In this document: positions 21,225-31,640 of the stretch, piece by piece
Layout: each line of letters begins with the position of its first letter
How positions within the stretch are numbered: position 1 is the stretch's first letter
NCBI GenBank assembly: GCA_021495925.1
Contig: JAKEKT010000041.1
Span: 124,001 to 188,000 of the forward strand
Reading direction: 5' to 3'
Length of the DNA stretch: 64,000 nucleotides
DNA from: Diplodia intermedia
Lineage: Eukaryota; Ascomycota; Dothideomycetes; Botryosphaeriales; Botryosphaeriaceae
Position numbers and translations under genes: made by a program
Notes under the pieces: model-generated
Seen by the model: the letters and a program-made list of their open reading frames with translations, nothing else
What the model was told of the DNA's origin: nothing
Database searches by the model: none

Positions 21225-22914
21225 GGCGGGGCGCAAGAAGAAGAGACGAAGGAGCGACTTTAGGAAGGCCAAGTGTGGCGGCTATATAGCGGACTTCTGA
21301 GCCTGATATATCCGGCCCAGCAGATCGCCGAGTCAGACCGAAGGGCAGCGGCCTCGGTCGCTTCTTATTCCGGGGTGTATGATGATTGTGGAGGGGAAAC
21401 CGGGATTCCCGCCCGGCCCATCGCACTCGGGCTCGAATAGGGATGACTGCATTACCAAGTTGGGGAGTTGTGATGTATTAGGCGTCTCCTGAGAGCGTCC
21501 AAGCGCTAGGGCTCAATCTGCTACACGTGAGGATCTACAATGCCCAGATCCAACCTTAGCCTTACTAGTCGGCCTTGGCGATTGCCTGTTGGTCAATTGC
21601 GTCGGCTTCGAGCTGTGGTGCTGGGTGCGGCGACATCCATCTCGAGTGCCACGAGAGAGCTTGTAGGTGTTGCAACAACTACGCGACGACCGGACGCCCA
21701 GCACAGGCCATGTGCGCAACAGGGCCCGGAGATGGCGGCAGAGTTTTCTGGTTGGCAGTCGATCGTTTAATTTTGGATGGCGATCCGGCGGCAGCATCGT
21801 GATTCGTGTTCTATGTCTGTTCTCGGTCGCGGCAGGTGTTGGCTGATAAAGAAGAACGAGAGAGAGAGACGGGCTGGCGGCAGGCCGGTGGCTTGAGGGC
21901 CTGGCGACCGTTGGCGACGACGCGAACGGCTGACCTGACGAGCCATTGGCACGGACCGAGCCGGACCCAAAATATCGCGAGCGTTGGAGGTCCAAGCATG
22001 AACCCTCGAGAGCAGAGCAGGCAGAGGAGCGTGCCGTGCGCAGCCGCGGGCAGGGATGCAGCGCGGTGCAGTAGCGCCAACGGCAGCAATACAACATCGC
22101 GACTGCACGCGGTGGAGAGTGAAGATCCCTGGAGGAGGGGCTGGCGGAGAGTGGCCAGGCCGAGCTGCAGCATGCGCCGGAAACGTGTCGCCGGCGTATG
22201 CGAGCGTGCCAGCGCATCCCGCGACGACGCAAGGCTCCTGTCACCATCGCCATCGCAATCGCCCTCCGTTGGTGCCCAAGCTCGCGTGGGCTGCGCATTG
22301 CGCATGCAGCGGCAGCCGGGGTGAAGAAAGAGCCGGTTGCTTTGGCTCGCCGGTGAGGCGCCGTCGCGCCGTGGCACCTCCAGGCAGTGAGGGCGGGCGT
22401 TCACAGGCGGGAGGGGTGGCACAGAGTGTGATGTCTCCGACCTAGTCACATCGGACTCGGCCTGAGCATTGGCGGGCCTTTGTCGCGGCTTGCGGAGGCG
22501 CGCACTAGCCCGGCGCTGTTGGGCCCCGCCCTGCGCCTCCAGACGCCCTCCGCCCGACGTCGCCTCACCGAGTAATAAGCAGCACAACAGCCGCGCGCTG
22601 CTTTCCTATTCTCCTGCTGAGACACTGTCCCTCGTCCGCGCCGCCACCACTCCCCGCCTGCTCCACCATCACCATGGCCGCTGCCGCGCTTTCCACCGCA
22701 TGAACCCCATGGATGCCCGCAGATCGACGTCGCACACGGTGCCTTCGCAGCATGAATATCCTGTCGCTGTAGAGTAGCCCCTTTCGCATGCTCCCCAGCC
22801 GTGATCCAATCTTCAGCTGGACTCTCCCTTCGCATTGCCGGCTGAAGGCCACGCCATCCTCAGCCTGGCTGCCTCTACACTCGGCCACCCCACCACACGC
22901 ACGCTCCTCCGGCC
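21225..22914. other. GC-rich divergent spacer
   Basis: About 1.7 kb between the P450 and kinase-like start codons. The first 70 bp holds the P450 TATA box. Long frames on both strands (up to 261 codons) are Arg/Ala/Ser-rich and mutually antisense, with no domain. The 300 bp before 22915 is C-rich and probably the leader of the kinase-like gene. Confidence 0.5.
21282..21289 (-). promoter_or_regulatory. TATA-like box of the CYP65-like gene
   Basis: The palindrome CTATATAG lies 58-65 bp upstream of the P450 start codon. A second ATATATC occurs about 20 bp further out. Assigned by position. Confidence 0.45.
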
Positions 22915-25900
22915 ATGACCCCGGACCCCAACCTTCGCAGACACAAGATGTGGGACCGGCTTTCTCTGAACAAGTTGGGCGGCTGGCTGAAGAAGGACGA
23001 GGCTGGAGCCGCGCCGCCCGATGGCGAGCGGAACACGGTCCAGCACGAGTCTGACGATGAGAAGCAGCAGGGAAAGTCGGGACTGCTGAACAGGCGCGCG
23101 TCCCGCAAGGTGGTGCCCGGCCTGCCGCGTCCGCCCACGTTCAAACGACAAGAGTCCGAGCGACGAGAGCGGCTGGTGCCCTACGAACCGGGCCACGACG
23201 AACGCAGGGCCATTTCGTCTGAACCGAGAGCGCATTCCGTTGATCGCCAGAGCGTAGGCACGTCCAAGCGCGGCCTTTCTCCTCCGCCTAGGTTTCACCT
23301 TCGCTCGTCCGCGCCCGACTCGCTCAGTCCCTTCGCTTCCGACGCGCACGGGTCGTTCCTGCAGCCGGAGCGTACCCCGCACAAGAACAATGATCGCCCT
23401 GACGATGGGGACACGGGCTCCATGACGTCTCAGGGCCGCTGGAAATACCCGCCTCCGCTCTCGACAACCGGACAGCAGTCGGATCATGATGGCTCGTCCG
23501 ATGGCGTCAACGAGCTCGTCATACAGCAGGAACTGGATGCGAAGTGGATTCTGAACCTCAGCATGCATTTCAGAGACATGTCTGACCGCGAGAAGTTCTT
23601 CGTAACCTATGCTGAGCAGCCCAACAGGTGGAGGAGAGTGACCGTGTCTATCGACTTCCGTGACGCTGAACCGGAATCCCTGGAAGCTGACCTCAAGAGC
23701 TTGCATTACCAGCGGGACAAAAGCGCCCGCATCTATGAAAGCATCCGGGACTCGCTGCCAGACATACAGTTCTATGAGACTGTTACCAACTTGAAGCTGG
23801 AAACCCGTGAAGGCCGGCTCCACGTCCACGTCACCGAGGACATGAATGAGATCATCCCCTACCCCCCTGTAGCTGCCATTGCCCACCTGGATTGCCCTGT
23901 GTTCCGCGAGAGTGATGTCAACTTTGAGTCTCACCTGTCTGGTTTCGTTTATAGAGTCTCCGCCCACGGCCAAGTCTACATCAAGAAAGAGATACCCGGC
24001 CCTGAATCCGTCGAAGAGTTTCTGTACGAGACAAACTGCCTCAGCCGAGTGCGCGGCGCACACAGCGTCATACAGTTTGCAGGCGTCATTGTCGATGACA
24101 AACGACAGCTTGTTACCGGCCTCCTTATCGATTTCGCCGAAAAAGGCGCTCTTGTGGACTTGCTGTACGACTGGAAGAATTCTGCCGAGATGATCTGGCT
24201 GAGACGGGAAAGATGGGCTAAGCAGATTGTCCAAGGTCTATCCGAGATCCACGAGAGCGGCTTCGTCCAAGGAGACTTCACCCTTTCGAACATTGTCATC
24301 GATACCGATGATGATGCCAAGATTATCGATATCAACCGGAGAGGATGTCCTGTGGGATGGGAGCCACCTGAGCTGGCAAGGCTTATCGAGGCTGGCCAGA
24401 AGATCAGCATCTACATCGGCGTCAAGTCTGATCTGTTCCAGCTTGGGATGGTCTTGTGGGCGCTCGCTGAACAAAAAGACGAACCAGAGCGTGAAGAACG
24501 CCCTCTCCTCTGGACGCCAGCCAGCGATGACGTTCCAAAGTACTTCAAGGAACTCGTCCAAGCATGCTTGTGCGAGGAACCACGCGGCAGGCCTTCTGCG
24601 AAGGACCTGCTCTCCCAATTCCCCGAGATCGACCTCGAGGCCTCGAGGCCCGCGACCACCTCCAGACACAGCCTGTGCACACATCGCTCGGACAAAGAGT
24701 ATATTGATCCTCGCACTGCCGTAGGTCGTGACGACATCGATCAACACAGGCCATCGCCTGAGCGCGTCAACCCGACGTCAAGTGTCAATCCGTCGAGCGC
24801 AAACCTTACAGATGTGTTCCCTCCTACTGAGTATGATGCTCACAGTTCTGGATCGTACGTTGTACCACAGCGCCACGGATCAGCCTCGGACACAAAGCCA
24901 GCGCCAGATTATTCTCCTTATGTACGCGCGTCCTCCAATGTTTCACTTGACGACAGTGAGCCAGAGAATGACGCCACGTCGCTTTCCGGCCAAGCAGAAA
25001 GATGGGAACAAGTCTACATCGATGGCGACACGCGACTTGTCAATCGTGGAGGCTCACTTGGGATGGATGAGCATGACTTGCCTCCCCACGAACAAGCCAC
25101 GGTCTGCATACCAACTCCCAGGACTGAACAAAACGACCCATTGCATCTCGACCGATCGGAACCTAGGCACGAAGCGCACCCACCAGAGCTTGCTGGTATT
25201 GGAGGGTACGACTGTGATCTGCCGCCGCCAACCTTGCCGTTTCTATCCGCAGACGGTTTCCGCAACCCTCGCGCTTCTTTCCACGATCGCATGCAGCAGC
25301 GAAATTCACACGATGACGTCTTGGCGGGATTAACTAGTCAGGACGTCCAGGAGCTTTATGAGAACAGGGATGACGACATCTTTCCACGAAATCGCTTTAG
25401 TCCTCCGCTTCACCAAGATTCTGGATTTGGCGAGTATGACATGGATGCCGATCTTCGCGGACTCTCGTTTCCTTCGGAACATCTACCTCCTCAAATTGAG
25501 GATTTTGATCTTGATCTTGAATCCCAAGATGATTTCAAACCTGAGAAACTCAGGTGTGCCACTCCTGGCGACAGAGACAGTGGACCACTGGGTCGTCGCG
25601 CATCCGCCAATACAGTCAGAGCAAACCGCTTCTCAATAGGAACGGCTGTTCCCGAGACCGACAGACACGCATCTCCGGCCGATGCCCTCTCAGCGTCTCC
25701 ACCGCTGCAGCAGCCGCCGGTCGACAGGGATTTCAATGGATTGATGGATCAACGCAGAGAGCCACTCATCGATGAACCCGCCAACTGCATGACTGGCCAT
25801 GCGTTCAATGCTTCAGGCGCTAACGCTGAGCATCACCAAAACAATAAGCATGCTCACTCCAACCGCGACCGTGGAGATCACCATCCGCTTTCGACCTCTT

Positions 25901-25968
25901 CCGTGGCCAATTCTGCTGTATGGTTCCCTTGGACAATCCGGGCAGAAGGTCGCTCCTCACCTTCTTGA
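22915..25968 (+). CDS. Large protein kinase-like protein with altered HRD/DFG
   Basis: A single 1018-codon exon (1017 aa) from the ATG at 22915. The N-terminal 60 residues are charged and include WDRLSLNKLGGWLKK, followed by PRPPTFKRQESERRERL, a motif I recall from other Pezizomycotina proteins. Residues about 200-330 form a folded but unrecognised region. A protein kinase-like domain covers about 340-575: VYIKKEI supplies the ATP-binding Lys, VQGDFTLSNIV stands for the catalytic loop (Asp and Asn kept, His-Arg lost), and IIDINRRG stands for DFG (Asp kept, Phe-Gly replaced by Ile-Asn). GWEPPEL replaces the APE region and SDLFQLGMVLWAL follows as in active kinases. The C-terminal 440 residues are acidic and disordered. 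Because Lys, Asp, Asn and Asp are kept, it may still be active; a pseudokinase role is the alternative. Confidence 0.88.
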   Translation: MTPDPNLRRHKMWDRLSLNKLGGWLKKDEAGAAPPDGERNTVQHESDDEKQQGKSGLLNRRASRKVVPGLPRPPTFKRQESERRERLVPYEPGHDERRAISSEPRAHSVDRQSVGTSKRGLSPPPRFHLRSSAPDSLSPFASDAHGSFLQPERTPHKNNDRPDDGDTGSMTSQGRWKYPPPLSTTGQQSDHDGSSDGVNELVIQQELDAKWILNLSMHFRDMSDREKFFVTYAEQPNRWRRVTVSIDFRDAEPESLEADLKSLHYQRDKSARIYESIRDSLPDIQFYETVTNLKLETREGRLHVHVTEDMNEIIPYPPVAAIAHLDCPVFRESDVNFESHLSGFVYRVSAHGQVYIKKEIPGPESVEEFLYETNCLSRVRGAHSVIQFAGVIVDDKRQLVTGLLIDFAEKGALVDLLYDWKNSAEMIWLRRERWAKQIVQGLSEIHESGFVQGDFTLSNIVIDTDDDAKIIDINRRGCPVGWEPPELARLIEAGQKISIYIGVKSDLFQLGMVLWALAEQKDEPEREERPLLWTPASDDVPKYFKELVQACLCEEPRGRPSAKDLLSQFPEIDLEASRPATTSRHSLCTHRSDKEYIDPRTAVGRDDIDQHRPSPERVNPTSSVNPSSANLTDVFPPTEYDAHSSGSYVVPQRHGSASDTKPAPDYSPYVRASSNVSLDDSEPENDATSLSGQAERWEQVYIDGDTRLVNRGGSLGMDEHDLPPHEQATVCIPTPRTEQNDPLHLDRSEPRHEAHPPELAGIGGYDCDLPPPTLPFLSADGFRNPRASFHDRMQQRNSHDDVLAGLTSQDVQELYENRDDDIFPRNRFSPPLHQDSGFGEYDMDADLRGLSFPSEHLPPQIEDFDLDLESQDDFKPEKLRCATPGDRDSGPLGRRASANTVRANRFSIGTAVPETDRHASPADALSASPPLQQPPVDRDFNGLMDQRREPLIDEPANCMTGHAFNASGANAEHHQNNKHAHSNRDRGDHHPLSTSSVANSAVWFPWTIRAEGRSSPS

Positions 25969-27004
25969 GCGTATACCTATTTAAATGGTCTTTCACGATG
26001 CGTTAGATCGCTTTCTCATCGTTTGCGCCACGCACTCCAGCTCTTTAAGATCATGGAAGCCTTGCTCAGTTCAATTTTGCTCTTATTTCTTGCCTTATCT
26101 TGGCATACAGGCATTGATTTTACCGCTATTCAAAATACCCCAAATATCGTTCAAGTTTCCTCCCTCATACCCCATCTTACCTTACAAGCAAAAATCCTTG
26201 TTTACCTTTCCATGATAGCGCTTTAAACGAATCCTCAATTCTGGAAAAACAAAAAAGATAGTATTCCGCGAGGGATCCACGACGGCGTTCTGACATGGTT
26301 GTGCTTATTTTTCCCTTTTTTATTCTCCCCCTTTTCTATTTTTGCCCGAAGGGCCCTTAGCGGAGGATACTGTGCGGGTCTGAATGTCTGAACCCCGGGG
26401 GGGCGTCAGATTGGAGTACCGGATCGATTGGATTAGGAAGCCTCGTAGATAGCGAACGGTTGTGAAGCTCGCGAACATGCGCCTCGTTGCCGTGCACTGG
26501 GTGATTCTGGTAGATTGTGTGTTGCATCCGGCCGAAGCGCCAATCGTAATAGGCAGCTGAAGTATCCATCCTCTCGGTCGGCGCGTCGGACCAGTCTAAG
26601 TAAACGAAACAACCACACGGCGTTTCGGTCCGCGGGCTTTGGTCCACGACATCGTAGTCTTTTGGTAGTACCCAAGCGACTAGTGGCCGTCAGGCCTGGT
26701 CAAGTCTGATGGAGATTGCCTATTCGGGCTAAGGCCACATGCCGCTTTGGGCAATCACGCAAGGGTCCATTACTACTATCATTCGCTACCATTTGTGTAG
26801 AAAAGAAAACTCGCACGTGCATCGTTTCACGGGGTCAAGCGCATGGTTCCCTTCATCCACGGATCTCTTCTTTCCTTCAAGGTAAAATTTGTACTGGGAA
26901 GATCCCAAGCAAGGTAGGTAGTCGACTGCGGGGAGGCGAAAACACATACTTACAACAGCGCCTCCCCCCCCCCTCTTTTAGGCACCGCCGTTTACCCCAC
27001 ACAT
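25969..27004. other. Spacer with one protein-like orphan frame
   Basis: It separates the 3' ends of the kinase-like gene and the HExxH gene. The first 300 bp is AT-richer and probably 3' UTR. A 113-codon stop-to-stop frame on the minus strand at 26357-26695 is discussed under findings. A C9-type run sits near 26970. Confidence 0.45.
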
Positions 27005-27933
27005 TTACAAGTCGTACCTCGACTTGATGTGCCTCCACCAATCCCTCGCCATCCAGGCGTCGAACTCGGTGATCTCCATGGCGCTGCCGGCCAGCATGAT
27101 GAACGAGTCGACGCCGTCGGGGGCCCAGTCGTAGAAGTCGTCGAGCGCGAGCGTGTGGCCCATCTCGTGGAGGAGGATGTGGATGTTGTCGGCCTCGAGG
27201 TTGTCGAGCATGTAGCCCGCGCCGACCTGCTGGCCCCAGTCGCCGCCGTAGCCGCCGGCGCAGCCCGAGTAGTCGCCGTCGGCGTAGTGCGCGGCGCGGC
27301 CGCAGGCCGGGTCGCACTCGGGGATGCCGTCGACGTCGACGGTGGAGGTGTGGATGGTGTGGGCCGAGGTGTCGCCCTCGAGGAGGGAGGTGTCGTTGGT
27401 CGCCCAGCCGCTGACGGTGACGTTGACGGACTCGTAGGGGAAGCCGTCGAAGCCGGCCAAGGCGGCGCTGACCCACTTGTTGTACATCTTGGAGAGAGCC
27501 GTCTCAATCGAGGTGCGCTGGGCCGCCGTCACGCTGTTCTTGCTGTCCCAGCGAACGCAGTACTGGATGTTGGCCTTGGTATCCATGATGTGGTCATAGC
27601 TGTGGAGGGACACATCAGTAATCATCAGATCCAAAGAGAGGATATAGGAACTCACGCGTAGTTCTTGAAGGTCAGAGAGTCACCGCCGTAGGTTGACATC
27701 TCGTAGTCCCAGACCGAGTCGAGCGCGCTGGACAGCGACGACGGAGGGGACCAGGTGGTCGCGTTCGAGTCGGCACGCTTGGAGACGGGTAGGTTCTCAA
27801 CAGTCGAGCGCGGCTTGAGGGTCGAGGCGCGGTCGAACTTGCAGATGCCGGAGGATTCCTCATGGCTGCCCTGGATGGGGTGCGCCTGCGCGGCCAGGAC
27901 GGCGAGAAGTGAAAGGGCGATAGCAGCCTTCAT
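27005..27933 (-). CDS. Secreted HExxH zinc-metalloprotease-like protein
   Basis: Two exons, 27933-27656 and 27599-27005, give 291 codons (290 aa) with a 56-nt intron (GTGAGT...CACAG). The N-terminus (MKAAIALSLLAVLAAQAHP) is a signal peptide, followed by a region of about 60 residues that may be a propeptide. HEMGHTLALDD at residues 237-247 supplies a zinc-type HExxH motif with two acids following, preceded by ILL, as in metallopeptidases. Cysteines cluster in ECDPACG and SGCAGG, and four or five N-glycosylation sites are present (NAT, NVT, NDT). The third zinc ligand is not certain: an Asp after HEMGH or a more distal acid. I do not recognise the exact peptidase family, so the activity is inferred from the motif. 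A TATA-like box is 131 bp upstream. Confidence 0.87.
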
Positions 27934-28692
27934 TGTCCTTGTTGCTTCAAGTATGTGCAGAAGTGAAAATCAAAGAGTGACTAGAGACCAGCTCGGAGAA
28001 AGAATGTGAGTTGTGGGAGAAAGAATCTTGGCCTGGAGCTGGCTACGCTCGAAACGCTGCGGGATATATACACAATGCAAGCACGAAGACGACATTCCGT
28101 AACGGATTTATAGGGCTGGGGTAGCCCGGAGCCGGAAACACGGCGTGGACGATGGGTGGCGCGCCGGAGACTATGGTCGGTACGGTGGTGGAGCGTTCCT
28201 GTGCATCTCACAAACGCCAAGACTGCATGGTGTGGTGTGTCGCCAGTGGCAGCGGAGCGGAAGATGCCATGTTAGGCTAAAGCGGCCCGCTGCGAAACAG
28301 CTGCTAAGCCATGCGAGGGCTCATCCATGGGCTTAGCCCTCTTATCTGCGTTCTTGGCACAATGAGCTTTGTTGTTTCAAGGAGAGCCGTCCAGTGGGCC
28401 TGGGTAGATTAAATAGTCCGGCCCGCTTTGCCTCCATCAGCCGCCCAGCGATTGGTCGACATGTAGGGAAACCACCCGTGTACACGGGAAAAATGATCGA
28501 TCTGACCTTTGTGCAGCGTAAAACACTTTCGGTTGGAGGGTGGCGTTGTCGAAGCGACCTGCCGGCGGGTATACCTGCCAGCTTCAGTAGTCCTGGAAGG
28601 ATGAGTTGTGTGGTCTAAATCCGGCCCCGGCGTATATTGCATTTGTTTCTCTCTACTATCTCTTCCCGTCACCCTGCTCAGGGCGTTCGGAT
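27934..28692. other. Spacer between two tandem minus-strand genes
   Basis: It contains the promoter of the HExxH gene near its left end and the 3' UTR of the glycosidase at its right end. No further frame or repeat stands out. Confidence 0.5.
28064..28070 (-). promoter_or_regulatory. TATA-like box of the HExxH gene
   Basis: TATATAT on the minus strand, 131 bp upstream of the start codon at 27933. Confidence 0.4.
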
Positions 28693-31092
28693 TCAACGGA
28701 GCGCCTCATCCCTCCTGACCGCCAAAAAGGTCAAGCTCCAGAGCTGTCGGATATTACTCTCTGCAAAAGGTTGTCAGCCCTGCGCGAGTACTTCCACTGA
28801 TACGGACAGATGGAAGGAGGAAATGAAAAGGGACAGAGACGGAGACTCACCAGTCGGACTCTGGCCAGCAGGCGGTGGCAGTGCGCCTAGTGGCGTGTAC
28901 TCGAAGTCTCCAGCATTGTACACCCAGCTCCAGACCTCGCTGCTCAGATGAGCTCTGTTCGCATCAATTAGGTCCCACAGGTGGTTGTACGCCAGGCGCA
29001 CTTTCCCGTACACGGTCGTGTCGTTGCAAAAATCGGGGACGTCGGCGATATTGCAGCGGTCAAGTTGACGTGCGAGGCCTGCGGCGAGCATAGAAAGCTG
29101 CCAGCTCCAAACAACCGTGCCGTGGTAGGCATTGCTGGTGAAGTTTCTTGCGTAGACAGGATCGCCTCCATATGCCGGATTCGCTACTAGCACGCCGACA
29201 GATGTTGAGAGACCGACAGGAAAGGGCTGAAGTAGGTGCTCGGCGGCTTGGTCCAGGAATGAAGTCAGCTGCTTCTGGTTGGTGGAGTTGACAAGAAACA
29301 ATCTGAAGCAGTCGTCGGTGTTCATGACTCTGACGGTTGATTGATTGTTGTTGCCGTCAAGAGCAATACCGTGGAAGCGAACGCTGGCCGTGATATTGTC
29401 CAAGTTGGCAGAGCCTCCGAAATTAGACTCGTTGACATACGACTGAACCAACCCCTGTGCTTCCTCGGCCGCAATGTCGATCTGGAGGGCCGTCAGCTGT
29501 GCCAATATTCTCAAGCACGAAAGGGCGCTTACTTCGAACAAGTGGAGAGTTTCGTCTTCCCAGATCTGCGCGTACCGACTCGCCGTATCTCTCCAGTCAA
29601 CATGGGCGGGAAAGAACCCGTTCGCAGACAGAGCTGCGATAGCTCGCAGTGCAGCTGGGACTAACGCAGTGTTCACATCATATGGAATCCGGCCGCCACC
29701 GATGCCGTACGTGCTGTCCCGCCACTGCCCCACCACCTGCCCTTCTTCCAGATGAATTAAGTTTTCTATTGCTTGACCGCCTTCGGAAGCGAATGCAGCC
29801 GAGACATTCATGATTCGCTCTGCAGTCATAAGAGCAAGGTCGCCGTAGTGGAGGCCCTGGTTGGCTGGATCGATCGTTGCCTCGGTTGCGAGAAACGCAT
29901 CTTTGCGCTGTTGACCGGTGCCACGTTTGACAAAATACTCGGCCAATACCACCGGGAGGTAGAAGTCGGTGTCAATCATCTTGTAGTCGTACTGCGTTGC
30001 TGTGCTTGTGATGTTCCGCTGCAAGTTAAGATAGGTGGCATAGTCGCCAATGGTTTCTTCGTGGCACACCCTTCCATCTGTGCGGTTGACGCGCTCGAGA
30101 ACGGCACCAATGACGGCTTCGATTGCTCCGCCATCCCCCTCGCTGAGAACAGGCTGCAAGAGGAGGAGAGAGATCATGGTGTCCCGTCCGAAATACGTCA
30201 AGAATCGCCAGGCGCCTGCCAAGAGCTTGTCAGTGTAGGAGAGAAAAGCAAGAGAACGGAGTTGCTCGGCATTGCTCGTGATCAGAGATTGGGAGGCGTT
30301 GTTTAAGACTTGTTGAGGGCTGAGCTGGTCCAGCTGCGGGTAATCAACATAGGCACTGAACGTGTAGTTGCCGGCTTCAAAGTGCAGAGTGGTGTTGTGC
30401 ACAACAATTGGCTTGCCACCACCAGCATGATCAGGTTGGAAGGCGAGTGTAGTGGTCGTCACGTTGTCGAGCCAAAGCCTGCCGATGGAAACACGGCCCG
30501 ACCCGTCATCGGCAATTCGATTTGCACTCTGGATGATGGGAGCAAGGATGCCAGGTCCCTCGGTGAAATCACGGATTGTGCGGATGCTACCGAGAATGGC
30601 AATGTCGAGAATCGCAGTAGTATTGAGCGATAGTATGCCAGTGACGCCGACTTGAGGAAGGCTCCCGTTGGCAGTAGCAGAGTAATAGACGGAGTCGAGA
30701 GCGCGCTGTTTGTCGACCAAGTTTTGCAGGGATATGGCCAGCGAGCCATTGACTCCATCGGCGGGCGAGAAGAAAGCAACGGCACCGCTGTTGCCAGCCG
30801 GCCACGCAACCTGGGCCAAAGTCAACACAGCCCAAGCAGTGGGATTTGGCGGACAGACCAACAAGCGCGGCCTAACGACGGCGAGACTGCTGTTTGGAAG
30901 AGGACTCGTGACAACGACTTGAGCGCTAGTGTTGCAGTCGGAGTAGAAGAAGTTTTTGTAGGGCGGGTCACTCAGTTCGAGATAAGTAGCGTCGACGGAG
31001 CAATTATTCGGCGGAGATGATTGAGCACGTGCAAACAAAACGTGGGAACATAGCGCGAGGAAATACAAGTGGCAGCAGATAGCGGCCAACAT
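28693..31092 (-). CDS. Secreted six-hairpin glycosidase-like protein
   Basis: The start is the ATG at 31092 (MLAAICCHLYFLALCSHVLFARAQ, a signal peptide); the frame extends further upstream only with non-ATG codons. The main exon is 31092-28851 and the last exon is 28760-28693, joined across a 90-nt GTGAGT...TGCAG intron, giving 770 codons. A further 51-nt intron with GTAAGC and CCTCCAG borders (29532-29482) is likely but stays in frame, so the mature product is either 769 or 752 aa. About 15 NxS/T sites indicate heavy glycosylation. FLTYFGRDTMISLLLLQPVL and the end ESNIRQLWSLTFLAVRR are characteristic of fungal secreted proteins annotated as glycogen-debranching-like, with an (alpha/alpha)6 barrel. 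The substrate is unknown. I am confident of the gene and less so of the family name. Confidence 0.88.
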
Positions 31093-31640
31093 TCTGATGC
31101 AGGAGCAATCGATGCGAGAGTGGAGAAGGGTCCTGGATGGCTCCTGGCATGATGCGGAGCCGGGCACTTACAGAGTCGGCTGGTGTGAGCAACGTCATCG
31201 GCATCGCGGGCTGGATCATGGTGAAAAAAGCGGCAGTGCAACGCCAAAGCGGGGTCGACTGCGGGCTTGAGGCTTGAGGCTTGAGGCTTGAGGGCTGAGG
31301 CTTGAGGCTTGCTGAGGAACGGAATAGCACCGCGGAGAGCGGAGGTGGAGGCGTCCGAGCGTCAGGCGAGAGCGGAGCAGCTTCGGGCGGGGAGCTGTGG
31401 AGCTCGAGCTGCAGCTACCCGGCCCCGAGGACCGTGCCATTTCGTCATTCTCACGAACACTGCAACCTAGGAAGGCATGATGGAGGTGACAGCGACGCCC
31501 AAGAGCCGGTGCATGCCGGCTGTCACGCGTCCGAAGCCCGGGGCCTGCCGATGCAAGGGGGCTGCACCTCCGCTCTGCCCGTGCCGCATCACCACATCCA
31601 CCACTTCTTGCCCTGCCCTGCGAGCACCACATCGCCCACC
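31093..31640. promoter_or_regulatory. Shared upstream region with heptamer repeat
   Basis: The 548 bp between the divergent glycosidase and DUF1772 start codons. Apart from the heptamer repeat at 31264-31312, no core promoter element is clear. Confidence 0.4.
31264..31312 (+). repeat. Tandem GGCTTGA heptamer array
   Basis: About seven units of GGCTTGA, the first four perfect, then a diverged unit (GGGCTGA) and two further perfect or near-perfect units ending in GCTTGCTGAGG. It lies 172 bp upstream of the glycosidase start and 330 bp upstream of the DUF1772 gene. Confidence 0.85.

Noticed and set aside
22813..24234. 473-codon minus-strand frame
   Set aside because: Antisense shadow of the kinase-like gene, which has recognisable motifs.
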